DNA of 64,000 nucleotides from DASQEH01 sp038237745 (GCA_038237745.1 JBBRYJ010000005.1:1-64000); one strand, 5' to 3'; positions 16,050 to 25,843 are shown, counted from the stretch's first letter. The notes: a model not told the origin generated them from the letters alone. Program-made: numbers and translations.

Positions 16050-17474
16050 ATGGAACGGCGCACGTTCCTTGCGTTGGGCGCGGCCGCCTTCTCGGGCGCT
16101 GTCCTCGCCGGCGACTCCCGGCTCGCGCACGGGTCAGGCGACGTGGCGGGGAGCGCCGCCTGGGAGCTCGTGCCCGCGCGCATGTCCGACGACATCTGCG
16201 AGTCGTACTGCATCAGCACGAAGTCCTACTATGCCAACAGCGTCTACAGCAACGCTGACGCGGTGGTCGGCCTGCTCGAGGACCTGGGCGCCCGCATCGT
16301 CAGGGAGCGAGTCACGACCGGTGGCTCCAGCGGGTCTCTGCTACAGCAGTCCGTCATGCCGAGACTCGCCGCCGCCGGCATCAGATGGCACGGCACAGTG
16401 GGCGAGCTCGCCGACTGGCCGAACGCCGAAGCTGTGCACGCAGACGTCTTCGGAGTCCTCACGTCGATCTACGCACCGATGTTCGACATGGACCTGAGTC
16501 TGCTCATGCACTCGTTCGCCGGCTGCAACGAGGTCGACGGACCCGTGGTCGACGGCGCACCCGACCCCGAGTGGGCGGTGCACGCGCGCCTCATGCAGCA
16601 GACACTCTGGGCACAGGCCAAGGGCAACCCGCTGACTCAGCGCATCCCCGTCGCCGGGCCGTCGACGAGGACCGACGTCACTGCGGAGCGGGCGGCCGAG
16701 CTCGGGGACCTCAGCCAGTGGTGCGACAGGTTCGGCAACGCGCACATGTACAGCCGCGGCGTGAGCCCGACCGAGGGGATCGACCAGCAGATCGAGACCC
16801 TCCGGCCGTGCTTTCCCGACGCGGACCGGTGGATCTTCAGCGAGACGGGGTACAACGACTCGCCGCAGAGCAACACCGGCATCACGGTGCCGGAGGACGC
16901 GGTTGCTGTGTACGCGATCCGCGGGATCTGCGACTTCTTCACTCGCGACGCCATATACGGCCGTTTCGAGCTGCTCGACGACCCCGACGTCATCGACTAC
17001 ACGTCCCAGGCCTCGATCGACCAGACGGCCGACCGTCAGGCGCACTTCGGCCTGGTAGCGATGACCGAGGACAGTGTGGCTGCCGCGACACCCGACACCT
17101 GGCGGAAGAAGCCGGAATATTACGCCACGCAGCGCTTCCTCTCGCTGCTCTCCGACAGGGGAGCAGCCTTCTCCCCGGCGGGTCTGACGATCAGGGTGAC
17201 CGGCGGCGGCTCCGACCTCCAGAGGCTCGTACTCCAGAAGCGCGACGACCGGCACTATCTCGCCCTGTGGCGAAACGTCGACATCGTCACGCCATACCCG
17301 GACGCCCGGCCGGTCCCGGTAGAGCCCGACACCGTGACGGTCGAGCTTCTCCACCCCCGCCCCGTCGCCGTCTACGAGCCGGGGACCAGCTCGCTGCCCG
17401 TCGCGTCCTCGCCGCATTCGAGCACGGTGACCGTGTCGCTGGGTGGGGAGCTGAAGATTCTCGAGCTGGGCTGA
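16050..17474 (+). CDS. Exported glycoside-hydrolase-like protein (TIM-barrel type)
   Basis: 474 residues from the ATG at 16050; an ATG at 16035 would add five residues. MERRTFLALGAAAFSGAVLAG is a Tat-like signal. The mature part looks like a retaining glycoside hydrolase of clan A type: an early segment with LLEDLGARIVRER, a central NEVDG stretch (~residue 160) where the acid/base Asn-Glu pair is expected, and FSETGYND (~267-274) with a candidate nucleophile Glu. A C-terminal beta-sandwich follows (~360-474). Similar proteins occur in bacterial polysaccharide loci, where they trim or release the polymer. Substrate unknown. Confidence 0.65.
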   Translation: MERRTFLALGAAAFSGAVLAGDSRLAHGSGDVAGSAAWELVPARMSDDICESYCISTKSYYANSVYSNADAVVGLLEDLGARIVRERVTTGGSSGSLLQQSVMPRLAAAGIRWHGTVGELADWPNAEAVHADVFGVLTSIYAPMFDMDLSLLMHSFAGCNEVDGPVVDGAPDPEWAVHARLMQQTLWAQAKGNPLTQRIPVAGPSTRTDVTAERAAELGDLSQWCDRFGNAHMYSRGVSPTEGIDQQIETLRPCFPDADRWIFSETGYNDSPQSNTGITVPEDAVAVYAIRGICDFFTRDAIYGRFELLDDPDVIDYTSQASIDQTADRQAHFGLVAMTEDSVAAATPDTWRKKPEYYATQRFLSLLSDRGAAFSPAGLTIRVTGGGSDLQRLVLQKRDDRHYLALWRNVDIVTPYPDARPVPVEPDTVTVELLHPRPVAVYEPGTSSLPVASSPHSSTVTVSLGGELKILELG

Positions 17475-17554
17475 GCCACCGCACGAGCTGTTTGCGGTAA
17501 ACGCATCACAGAACTCATATATTCTTGTGACTGCCTGCAAGCGGAGGAGGAACC

Positions 17555-18508
17555 GTGCCGACGGCACCTATGGAGCCAAAGAGGGGCATGGCCATTCCCG
17601 GCTATCTGGAACGGCTGCGGGGCTCGCTTCCGCATCCGGTGATCCAGGGCATGAAGGCGCCGATCCGTCGCTACGGTGCGGCGACGGCCTCGTCGAGACC
17701 GCTGCCGGACTACCTCATCGTCGGGACGAAGAAGGGCGGCACGACGTCGCTGATCAACTGGCTGGTGGCGCACCCGCACGTCTGCCGGATGTTCCCCCCG
17801 CCCCAGCGGCTGAAGAGCGCCCACTACTTCGATATCAACTATGCCAGAGGCCTCAGCTGGTACCGCTCGCACTTCCCGAGCGAGACGGTCCGAAACAGGC
17901 TCGAGCGCTCTGGCGGTCACCCGGTCGTCGTCGGGGAGGCGAGTCCCTATTACATGTTCCACCCGGCGGTGCCCTACCGCGTCGCGGAGACACTTCCTGA
18001 TGTGAAGATCATCGTGCTTCTCCGAGACCCCGTCTCACGTGCCTACTCCAACTACTGGGACCGCCGAGCCACCCAGACAGAGGACATCCAGACCTTCGAA
18101 GCCGCGATCGACGCCGAGGCCGAACGCCTTGCCACCGTGGACGAGTACCGGCTTCTGCACGACCCGTCCTACTACTCGTTCGACCACGACAACCATTCCT
18201 ACCTCGCGCGGGGCCGGTACCTCGAGCACCTTCAGCCATGGATCGACATGTTCCGGCCTGAGCAGCTCCTGATACTGCGGGCCGAGGCCATGTTCACCGA
18301 GCCGGAGCGGGTGTTCACCCGGGTCCAGAGCTTTCTCGACATCCCGGTGGTCGGCACGATCCCGCTCTCGAAGTTCAACGAGCGCTCGCGTCCCCCGATG
18401 GCCGCCGAAACCAGGGCGCGGCTGGCCGACTACTACCGGCCGCACAACGCCGCCCTGTACAAGGCATTGGGCGAGGACTTCGGCTGGGAAGCGAAGTACC
18501 CGTCATAG
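17555..18508 (+). CDS. PAPS-dependent sulfotransferase (3 of 4)
   Basis: 317 residues; the GTG at 17555 follows a very strong GGAGGAGGAACC. PAPS loops: VGTKKGGTTSLINWL (~residues 55-69) and LLRDPVSRAYSNYW (~150-163). The 50-residue N-terminal extension is basic and may be a linker; it has no membrane segment. FSLDIPVVG- and EARLADYYRPHN-like C-terminal elements match heparan N-deacetylase/sulfotransferase-type domains. An AT-rich stretch with TATATT lies about 40 bases upstream and may be the -10 element. Confidence 0.85.
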   Translation: MPTAPMEPKRGMAIPGYLERLRGSLPHPVIQGMKAPIRRYGAATASSRPLPDYLIVGTKKGGTTSLINWLVAHPHVCRMFPPPQRLKSAHYFDINYARGLSWYRSHFPSETVRNRLERSGGHPVVVGEASPYYMFHPAVPYRVAETLPDVKIIVLLRDPVSRAYSNYWDRRATQTEDIQTFEAAIDAEAERLATVDEYRLLHDPSYYSFDHDNHSYLARGRYLEHLQPWIDMFRPEQLLILRAEAMFTEPERVFTRVQSFLDIPVVGTIPLSKFNERSRPPMAAETRARLADYYRPHNAALYKALGEDFGWEAKYPS

Positions 18509-18567
18509 CTTCTCGGTGATGAGGCTCTTCGAGACGGCGGCTGAGGTCGGCCTGCGAGGGGTCGCTG

Positions 18568-20118
18568 CTACCCAGCCGTCTGGCGCATCAGGCGAAGATT
18601 CGGCCTGAGCGTGAGATGCGTGCTCAGCCCCATCCGCTGACGGGTGAGCAGCCACAGCGTGAGGTACAGGAGCGTCGTCACGAGCGCCGCGCTGGCACCG
18701 AGACCGACGGCCCCGAAGAGCGAGGCCGCCAGTACGCCGAGCCCGACCCGCGCGACGACCGCGATCCACTGGACGGTCGCGACGATGCTCTCGTGGTGCG
18801 ACATCGTGAGGGCAGTGCCACACATCCCCGAGATGACGTTGCTGAGGCTGCCGATCGTCAAGAAAAGCAGGATGGGTGCACCGGCCGAGAACTTGTCTCC
18901 GTAGACGACGGCCAGGAGCGTGCCAGGCAGCACCAGCATGGGGATCCAGACCACGGCGGTCACGCCGCCCGCGAAAGTGGCGCCCGTGCGGAGAAGTTTC
19001 TCCAGCCGCGGGTTGTCGACCCCGAACAGGCGTGACACGACAGGGGAGAAGACCACGCCCAGCGAGGTCAGCGGGACGGACAGCAGGATCGACATCCGCT
19101 GCGATGCGCTGAAGAGCGAGATGTCGAGGTTCGTGAGCACCAACCCTGCGAGCCACAGCTCGACGGTGCTGTTGAGGTAGCCCCCGAGCTGGTTGCTCGC
19201 GAAGCGCCAGTGTCTCGTGATCACCAGCCAGAGGTCGCCGAACACCGGACCCGTCGGCTCGACGTGGCCCCACATGCGCGCCACCTGCCGCCAGGCGATC
19301 GTCACGGGTATGGCGAATCCGACCGCCATGGCGCCGATGGCTCCCGGCAGACCCCAACCCGGGAAGAGGAAGAGCACTCCACCGACGAGGAAGCTCTGGC
19401 ACACCGAGGCAAGGGCGCCGCCCGATCGTCCCTCGAGCAGGCTCGCGAAGCGCACCTTGCCGAACCCTCGCAAGTAGTTGGCATACAGCTTCTGCTGGCC
19501 GCTCAACCAGACGAGGACGGCCATCCCGACGGCGATCGCCCAGCGTGTACCGGTGTCGGCGCCGCCGTTCACCGCGAACGTCACCGCACCTGTGGCCACG
19601 CTGGTCGCCGGCAGCATGACCAGGGACACGGCGCGGACTCCGCGGCGCAGCTCTCTCAGCCCGTCGGCGTCGTCAGTGTCGAGCCGGGCGGCCTCCCTCA
19701 GGCCGGCACGGTGCACGCCCATCAGGCCTAGCTGGCCGAGCACCGTCGAGATGGTCACAGCGATGACGAAGTAACCGAAGTCCTCGTCCAGCAGTCGCGC
19801 GGCGAAGGCGTTCACCGCGAGGTATCCGAGGATGGCCCCGCCGTACGCGAGAGCGAACCACACAGCGGCACCGCCCACGGACAGGCCGCCCTTGCGGCCG
19901 GACTTCGGGGGGTCTTGGCCTACCGACGCGACCGAGGCCTCGCTGAGGGTCGTCGTGGGGACCTGGCTGTCGAACGTGGGCGCGCTCTTGCCGGCGAACG
20001 TGGACGTGCTCTGGCTGACGGAGGTGGCTGGTGTTCGGGTATCGGACGTCGCCCGATTCCCGAACAGGCGTCGTGCCAGGCGGTTCTGGCCCCGGTGTCG
20101 CGCCGCGGGACGGGTCAC
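18568..20118 (-). CDS. Wzx/MATE-like polysaccharide flippase
   Basis: 516 residues from a GTG at 20118 (CAAGGG upstream). The first ~75 residues are polar and Thr/Ser-rich; then come 12-14 hydrophobic segments. SVGGAAVWFALAYGGAI, LGLMGVHRAGLREAAR and the pattern of paired helices match the polysaccharide-biosynthesis (Wzx/RfbX) branch of the MOP superfamily. It would move lipid-linked repeat units across the membrane before polymerisation. It converges on the third sulfotransferase gene. The long hydrophilic N-terminus is unusual; a later start cannot be excluded. Confidence 0.8.
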   Translation of the reverse strand: MTRPAARHRGQNRLARRLFGNRATSDTRTPATSVSQSTSTFAGKSAPTFDSQVPTTTLSEASVASVGQDPPKSGRKGGLSVGGAAVWFALAYGGAILGYLAVNAFAARLLDEDFGYFVIAVTISTVLGQLGLMGVHRAGLREAARLDTDDADGLRELRRGVRAVSLVMLPATSVATGAVTFAVNGGADTGTRWAIAVGMAVLVWLSGQQKLYANYLRGFGKVRFASLLEGRSGGALASVCQSFLVGGVLFLFPGWGLPGAIGAMAVGFAIPVTIAWRQVARMWGHVEPTGPVFGDLWLVITRHWRFASNQLGGYLNSTVELWLAGLVLTNLDISLFSASQRMSILLSVPLTSLGVVFSPVVSRLFGVDNPRLEKLLRTGATFAGGVTAVVWIPMLVLPGTLLAVVYGDKFSAGAPILLFLTIGSLSNVISGMCGTALTMSHHESIVATVQWIAVVARVGLGVLAASLFGAVGLGASAALVTTLLYLTLWLLTRQRMGLSTHLTLRPNLRLMRQTAG

Positions 20119-20355
20119 GTACGCGTACCCTTGCCGGCACCCCAGCGGACGTCCGAGGGGCCGACGTCGAGCACTGGCACCACGGGGTTCATGTCAGTCC
20201 TATCGCCGAGTCGCAGGCTTGTCGTCGTCAGCGCGTATACCGACGCCCCAGTGTAGGCAGGATTTCGGCTCTTTACACCCGCTATGGGAGTACCGCGCTG
20301 AGGCTTGGCTTGTCGTGACAGCTCCCTCCGATCGGCCACCGTGCCCCGAAAGGTG

Positions 20356-21537
20356 CTACGACGCGTGCCGCTCCGCCACTACTTCGTCGTAGATGGACTC
20401 CAGCAGGTCGAGGTTCACCGACGGGGTGTACCGACGCTCGTAGGATGCGCGGGCGGCGGCTCGACGGGACCTGGCCGCGCCGGGATCGGCCGCGATCGTC
20501 TGCAGCCTGTCGGCAAGGGAGGCCGGATCCTTGACCTGGAAGGACCAACCGGCAGCGTCTGCCTCGACATCCTCACAGAAGTTGTCGAGGTTGGACACGA
20601 CTACCGGTGTGCCGACCGCGAGGCTGCGCAGGATCACGAGAGGCAGGCCCTCATACCACTCGGAGGGGACCACGACGACCTCCGCGCCCGCCATCAGCGG
20701 CAGGACCTCGTCCTCGGCGACCCAGCCGACGAACTCTATGGACGGGTTGCGAGCGGCTCGCTCCTCGACCAGCCCACGAAGGGGGCCGTCCCCGGCGATT
20801 ACCAGGCGCATGCCCTCGGGCACGAGCTCCCACGCGTCGAGCAGCGTCTTGACCCCCTTGATGTCGAGAAGCCGTCCAGCGAAGACGACGCGTCGCTCCT
20901 CGCCGTGCGTCAATTGGGTCACGCCGGGGTCTGATACGGAGTTCGGCTTGACGGTGATGCGGTCTGCCGGGAAGCCGTCGCGGATCAACAGCCGCCGGGA
21001 GAAGTCGGTCAACGTCAGGTAGCGGGATACATGCCGGTGGAACGTGCCGACCGCCCGGTGAAGGCCGAGGCTGAGGGTCAGCGCTGCCGAGCCCGCGGCA
21101 CTCTCGTGGTAGCACCGATGGCGCACACCAGCGAGCTTGGTCCTACTGCCGACACAGTCCTCACACGTATGACCGTCGCGCCAGCAGGTCCCTGCGACGC
21201 ACGAGTACCGGTAGCTGTGCAGGGTCGTGACCGCGGGTACGCCTCGCTTGTGGGCGACGCGGAACACCACAGGCGACATGAGAGGGAACGGCGTGTGCAC
21301 ATGCACGACGTCGGGGTGGAACGTGTCGATCAGCCCACCCAGGTGGTGTGCCACGTCGGTGTTCCAGATGGCCTTGAGCGCGGCGTTGACCGGAGACAGG
21401 CCGAGGTCCTCGGTGGCCGGAACGATGTACTTCTCCACCTGGTGCCCAGCCGCTGACAGCAGAAGGGCCTCGTGCTCGAGGGCTTCGAGGGCGCCCCCCT
21501 TACCCGCGTGGTCGTTGTGTAGCTGCAGGATGCGCAT
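20356..21537 (-). CDS. GT4 glycosyltransferase
   Basis: 393 residues, GT-B fold. The N-terminal acceptor lobe starts MRILQLHNDHAGKGGA with the glycine loop typical of GT4, and has VVHVHTPFP. The C-terminal lobe has VVFAGRLLDIKGV, VIAGDGPLRG and the nucleotide-sugar motif SEWYEGLPLVILRSLAVGTP. It contains a Cys-rich insertion (CVAGTCWRDGHTCEDC, about residues 113-128) seen in a subset of capsule glycosyltransferases. The start ATG overlaps the stop of the upstream sulfotransferase (TGATG), so it is the last gene of a three-gene operon. Donor and acceptor unknown. Confidence 0.85.
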   Translation of the reverse strand: MRILQLHNDHAGKGGALEALEHEALLLSAAGHQVEKYIVPATEDLGLSPVNAALKAIWNTDVAHHLGGLIDTFHPDVVHVHTPFPLMSPVVFRVAHKRGVPAVTTLHSYRYSCVAGTCWRDGHTCEDCVGSRTKLAGVRHRCYHESAAGSAALTLSLGLHRAVGTFHRHVSRYLTLTDFSRRLLIRDGFPADRITVKPNSVSDPGVTQLTHGEERRVVFAGRLLDIKGVKTLLDAWELVPEGMRLVIAGDGPLRGLVEERAARNPSIEFVGWVAEDEVLPLMAGAEVVVVPSEWYEGLPLVILRSLAVGTPVVVSNLDNFCEDVEADAAGWSFQVKDPASLADRLQTIAADPGAARSRRAAARASYERRYTPSVNLDLLESIYDEVVAERHAS

Positions 21538-22472
21538 CAGTCCGTCTCAGCCTGCCCGGCCCGGAGCCAGGTAGGCACCTCTCCCGGGACGAGCTCGCTC
21601 AGCCGCGCCAGGTCGTCGGCGAAGCGGGGAGCGAGAATGCGCCTGGCCTCGTCGGAGACTCCGCCCCGCCGCAGGGTCGTTCTACGGATGCGCTCCCGGA
21701 ACCGGTAGGACGTTCCACGCTTGACCGCGCTGCGGAGTACCTCATGGCTGGTGACCCACCGCAGTGCGCCCTGGACGGCCGCGAACCGTGGTCGCCCCGA
21801 GATGTTGACCCGCGGTACCCCGACGGCCTCGCCGGGAGCGGGCGGTGCGCCGAGGAAGCGGAGCACTTGCCCGACCGTCTCGACGTAGTCGCGGTTGAGG
21901 TCGTCGTAGAACCAGATGCCGATGTTCTCCTTCGGGATCGCCGCCTGCACCGCAGCCACAGACTCGGCGTACATGCTCATCTGCATGTAGTGCCAGAGGT
22001 GGTGCCAGTTGGCTGCCCGCCGTCTCGGCTCGTCGTCCACGGCCCGCAGGAAGTCTGTCTCAGGCTCGAACCCTCGTGCCGAGAGGTACTGGAAGCTGGA
22101 ATGTGCCCTTTCGACGGGCTCACGGAGCAGGATGACCACACGCATGTCCGGGTTGGTCGCGACGATCTCCGGCAGCGCCTCGGCGGCGTAGTAGAGCGTC
22201 GACACCGAGCCCTCACCCAGCGCCACGTAGTCGTGATGCTGTGGGTAGAGGGCAAGGTAGTCGTCCCTGTCTGTGACCGCGACGCGGTTGATCGTCGCGT
22301 CGTCACCCGGGCCGGTGAAGTGCGCGCCCTGTTTGTGGAGGGCGAAGTAGTGCGGCTCCTTGGGGGAGGTGACGAAGACCCCAGGATGGGAGCGGAGCCC
22401 CTCGACCAGTCCCGTGGTCCCGCAGCGCGCTCCGCCTGCGACGACGAAGTTGGGGAGGGTGGGGGGCGTCAT
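21537..22472 (-). CDS. PAPS-dependent sulfotransferase (4 of 4)
   Basis: 311 residues. PAPS loops: VAGGARCGTTGLVEGL (~residues 11-26) and LLREPVERAHSSFQYL (~115-130). SPKEPHYFALHKQG in between contains the Lys-Glu-x-x-Tyr element. It is sandwiched between two GT4 genes with 4-base and 1-base overlaps, so sulfation and glycosyl transfer are translated as one unit. This is the strongest local evidence that the sulfate goes onto the glycan made here. Confidence 0.87.
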   Translation of the reverse strand: MTPPTLPNFVVAGGARCGTTGLVEGLRSHPGVFVTSPKEPHYFALHKQGAHFTGPGDDATINRVAVTDRDDYLALYPQHHDYVALGEGSVSTLYYAAEALPEIVATNPDMRVVILLREPVERAHSSFQYLSARGFEPETDFLRAVDDEPRRRAANWHHLWHYMQMSMYAESVAAVQAAIPKENIGIWFYDDLNRDYVETVGQVLRFLGAPPAPGEAVGVPRVNISGRPRFAAVQGALRWVTSHEVLRSAVKRGTSYRFRERIRRTTLRRGGVSDEARRILAPRFADDLARLSELVPGEVPTWLRAGQAETD

Positions 22473-23644
22473 CTGGTGCCGGCGGGCGCGCTGTGCACGT
22501 CGATCGCCTGTCGGTACGCGGACTCGAGCCGTCTCCCGATCACCTCTTGGTCGAAGAGCCCTTCAGCTCTGTCGCGTGCTGCCCGGCTCTCGGCCGCATG
22601 CAGCTCCGGGTCGACGAGCCGGCTCTCGCAGGCGTCCACCAGCGCGCGCATGTCGCCCAACGGCACGACGGCTCCGGCCGGGGGCAACGGCCCGTCGATG
22701 ATCGTCGCCCGGGCACCACTCACGTCGGTCGATACTACGGGTATGCCGCTGGCCAGTGCCTCGGCAGACACGATGGACAGCCCCTCGTAGCGCGACGACA
22801 GGACTGCCACGTCGCATGCACTGAGCCACGCTTCGACGTCGTCTCGCTCACCCACCGCCTTCACGGTGCGTCCCCACTGGGTCGGGGCGAGCGCACGCAG
22901 GGGCTCGGAGTCTCCGGGGCCGACCAGGTAGAGCACCGTGTCGGCCGGACGCGCTTCCTCCCAGGCGGGGAGCAGGAGGTCTTGCGCCTTCTGCCAGGTC
23001 AGGCGGCCGAGGCAGAGAAGCACCTTGGGGCTCTCGATCCCCAGCTCGCGACGCAGGGCAGAGCGATCGTCGGCGGACACCGGTGCGAACCTGGTCAGGT
23101 CGACGGTCACTCCCAGAACCTGAGCCGGCGTCTTGATCCCCAGTGCCCGGGCCTCGGAGATCTCGTCGTCACCATTGGCCACCAGCACGTCTGTGCGGAC
23201 CGAGGCCCACCGCTCCCACCGGCGCAGACAGAAGCCGAAGGCAGGGAAGGCATAAAGGTCGAAGGACCAGCTGTGCGGCTGGTATACGGCAGGGATGTCG
23301 GCGCCGAGCCACCGCCGGATCCCCGGGAGCCGGACGACAAGGCCGGCAATGAACGAGTGCAGGTGGATCACGTCGGGAGCGACCGACCTGACGGTGCGAC
23401 GCAGGTCGAGCAGCGCGGGAACGACCGACCACGGGCGAGCCCGTCGCAGGCGCCAGCGGTGAGGCGTCGACCGTGGGATCGGCGGCATGCCGTCGGGAGC
23501 GAGCACGTGGACCTCGTGCCCCTCCCTGTCCTGCTGAGCGGCAAAGGGCCGAAGCAGACTGACCACGCCGCCCCACTGCACCTCGCTGACGTGGAGGATG
23601 CGCAGTCGTCCGTCGTGTGGCTCAGAGGGCATGCGCGCAATCAT
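22469..23644 (-). CDS. GT4 glycosyltransferase, first gene of a three-gene operon
   Basis: 391 residues (387 from the second ATG). GT-B fold: HVSEVQWGGVVSLLRPFA is the N-terminal glycine loop; VLLCLGRLTWQKAQDLL, LYLVGPGDSE and SSRYEGLSIVSAEALASG are the C-terminal donor-binding motifs with the Glu of the ExxxxxxE pattern. It overlaps the sulfotransferase by four bases (ATGA). The operon promoter must lie in the 106 bases shared with the divergent beta-propeller gene. Confidence 0.85.
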   Translation of the reverse strand: MIARMPSEPHDGRLRILHVSEVQWGGVVSLLRPFAAQQDREGHEVHVLAPDGMPPIPRSTPHRWRLRRARPWSVVPALLDLRRTVRSVAPDVIHLHSFIAGLVVRLPGIRRWLGADIPAVYQPHSWSFDLYAFPAFGFCLRRWERWASVRTDVLVANGDDEISEARALGIKTPAQVLGVTVDLTRFAPVSADDRSALRRELGIESPKVLLCLGRLTWQKAQDLLLPAWEEARPADTVLYLVGPGDSEPLRALAPTQWGRTVKAVGERDDVEAWLSACDVAVLSSRYEGLSIVSAEALASGIPVVSTDVSGARATIIDGPLPPAGAVVPLGDMRALVDACESRLVDPELHAAESRAARDRAEGLFDQEVIGRRLESAYRQAIDVHSAPAGTR

Positions 23645-23750
23645 CCCAGTTCGCCAGCTCTATCTGTAACTCTCGCCAAATCAGGTCGTTATTCCCGATA
23701 TCATCGGGTCCGCGTAGCCGCTTTCGGTGCGCTCAACTCACGGAGATGTC

Positions 23751-25049
23751 ATGCAGAAGATGCAGAGGGCGCTGTTGACCACGGTGGCGGCGGTTATCGG
23801 CTCGGTTCTGGCCACGAGCGGCGGTGCGAGCGGGTCCCGCCTCCAGCCCACTGTGGTGAGTGAGGTCGCGGCCTCGTACACGCCACACGTCGCGTCTGAC
23901 GCCTTCGTCGCCAAGCCGCTGGCCCTGGCCGTCAGAAGGGTCCACCACACCATCTACGTCGGGGGCCGGTTCCACAGCGTCGAGAACGCTGACCGGACCG
24001 TCACGTACATCCGCAACGACCTGGTGGCGTTCAACGAGACAACCGGGGAGGTGTCGCCTACCTTCGTTCCCGTCTTCGACGGACCGGTCTTCGCCCTTCT
24101 CGGGGCCGGTGACTCGGTATACGTGGGTGGTCAGTTCTCGACCGTCAACGGGATCTCCCGGCCCGGGATCGTCAAGCTCGACGCCGTCACCGGCGCGGTC
24201 GACAGGGCCTTCCAGCCCGACGTCATCAGGGGCGGTCGGGTGAGCGAGATCCGGCTCATCGACGGGCGTCTCCTGGTCGCCGGGAACTTCCCGAGGCAGC
24301 TCGTCGCCCTCAACCCTGCCACCGGCGCGGACACCCACTACATCAGCCTTCCGATCAGCGGCAAGCTGCCGCTCTCGACGGCCAAGACCGAGGTGTACCG
24401 GTTCGCGGTCAACCCGGACCGCACCCGGCTCGTCGGTGTCGGCAACTTCACGACCGTCGACGGCCGGGACCGCAAGCGTGCGTTCATGCTCGACCTCGGC
24501 GCATCGTCGGTGTCAGTAGACCCCTGGTACTACCCTCCGCTGGAGAACAAGTGCATGTCCGACCGCTCGTCCAAGCAGGCTTATCTGGAGGACGTCGACT
24601 TCTCGCCGGAAGGCGACTACTTCGTATTCGCCGCCACCGGCTTCGTTCCCGAGACGCAGGCGGAGATCGGAACCGCCGTATGCGACGCGGCTGCGCGGTT
24701 CGACACCGCGGACCCCTCGCCCACGAGGCCCGTCTGGATCAACTACACCGGAGGCGACACGCTTCATGCTGTCGCGGTGACCGGCGCCGCTGTATATGTG
24801 CAGGGGCACAACCGTTGGCTCGACAACCCCTCCGGCCAGAACAGCAAGGGGCCCGGAGCGGTCGACCGGCACGGCATCGGAGCCATAGACCCAGCTAGCG
24901 GTATGGCGCTTCCGTGGCAGGTCTACAAGCCGGCGGAGCAGGGCGGCCAGGACTTCCTGGTGACCAAGTTGGGTCTCTGGGTCGTGAGCGACAGCCATCG
25001 GTGGGGTCGCGACTACCACAACGGGATCGCCTTTGCGCCGCTTCCCTGA
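23751..25049 (+). CDS. Secreted beta-propeller protein, second copy
   Basis: 432 residues; ATG at 23751 after ACGGAGATGTC. Signal peptide MQKMQRALLTTVAAVIGSVLATSGGASG. Blade motifs IYVGGRFHSVEN, VYVGGQFSTVNG, LLVAGNFPRQ and LVGVGNFTTVDG are of the same type as in the protein at 9901. The C-terminal half departs from the repeat and has Cys residues (NKCMSDRS, TAVCDAA) that may form a disulfide. Divergent from a GT4/sulfotransferase operon, so probably coexpressed. Role inferred as extracellular glycan binding. Confidence 0.72.
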   Translation: MQKMQRALLTTVAAVIGSVLATSGGASGSRLQPTVVSEVAASYTPHVASDAFVAKPLALAVRRVHHTIYVGGRFHSVENADRTVTYIRNDLVAFNETTGEVSPTFVPVFDGPVFALLGAGDSVYVGGQFSTVNGISRPGIVKLDAVTGAVDRAFQPDVIRGGRVSEIRLIDGRLLVAGNFPRQLVALNPATGADTHYISLPISGKLPLSTAKTEVYRFAVNPDRTRLVGVGNFTTVDGRDRKRAFMLDLGASSVSVDPWYYPPLENKCMSDRSSKQAYLEDVDFSPEGDYFVFAATGFVPETQAEIGTAVCDAAARFDTADPSPTRPVWINYTGGDTLHAVAVTGAAVYVQGHNRWLDNPSGQNSKGPGAVDRHGIGAIDPASGMALPWQVYKPAEQGGQDFLVTKLGLWVVSDSHRWGRDYHNGIAFAPLP

Positions 25050-25140
25050 CGACGTGGCGAGCACGGTCCGCTGGGGCAGCGCCGCTCGTCACCAGCGCAG
25101 AGATGCGACGGTATCGACACCAAGTCGATACTCTGAGTAC

Positions 25141-25749
25141 ATGACTGGTGTCTCTCCGAGTCGAGAACCTTCGCGCCTCGTGGTGGTCATCTGCCGGGCC
25201 AACCAGGCTCGTAGCCCGCTCGCGGCCCGGATGCTGGCCCGACAGGCTGAGTCATGGCTAGGCCGTGGCCATCGCATCGTCATATCGAGCGCGGGGCTCT
25301 CGGCAAGCGACTCGTCGCCTGCTCTGCCGACCATGACCGACGCGGCGCGATCCCTGGGTGTCGACCTGACACGGCATCGAGCGCGCTCCCTCGACCCCTC
25401 GACGCTGCGCAAGGCCGCGCTGGTCATCACGATGTCGGAGGCGCAGCGGTCGTCCGTCAGCAGGCTGCTGCCCGGCACGCTCGCCAAGTCCTTCACGCTC
25501 AAAGAGCTGGTCCGCATCGGTCAGGCCGCCCCACCTGTCGGGCCCGGACTCGCCGACCTGGTGCTGGAGCTCCACAGGTCGCGCGCACTTGTGCCTGCGG
25601 CGCCCGGCCCGGAGGACGTCGCCGACCCAGAGGCCCTGAGCCTGGACGAGACAGCGGCCGTGGCCCGTGAGATAGCAGTCCTCACCGAGGCCCTCGGGCC
25701 TGTGTTGTTCAACCCGCCGTCGATGCTCCGCGCTGCTGCCAGCGCCTGA
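25141..25749 (+). CDS. Low-molecular-weight protein tyrosine phosphatase
   Basis: 202 residues. The P-loop VICRANQARSP gives the C-x5-R-S signature at residues ~18-25. The general-acid Asp is in PEDVADPEAL near residue 160, as in the family (Asp-Pro). In polysaccharide loci such enzymes (Wzb, CpsB-like) dephosphorylate the autokinase that controls chain length. Here it converges on the BY-kinase gene 94 bases away. The protein is longer than Wzb (~150 aa) with an insertion of ~35 residues before the acid loop. Confidence 0.85.
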   Translation: MTGVSPSREPSRLVVVICRANQARSPLAARMLARQAESWLGRGHRIVISSAGLSASDSSPALPTMTDAARSLGVDLTRHRARSLDPSTLRKAALVITMSEAQRSSVSRLLPGTLAKSFTLKELVRIGQAAPPVGPGLADLVLELHRSRALVPAAPGPEDVADPEALSLDETAAVAREIAVLTEALGPVLFNPPSMLRAAASA

Positions 25750-25843
25750 CGACGCCGGACGGCGGTCATGGCCCGCGACTGGCGACTGCCTACCGACTGC
25801 TGCCGGGCCGGCTATCCGGATCAGCGGGGGTTATGCCTACGGG

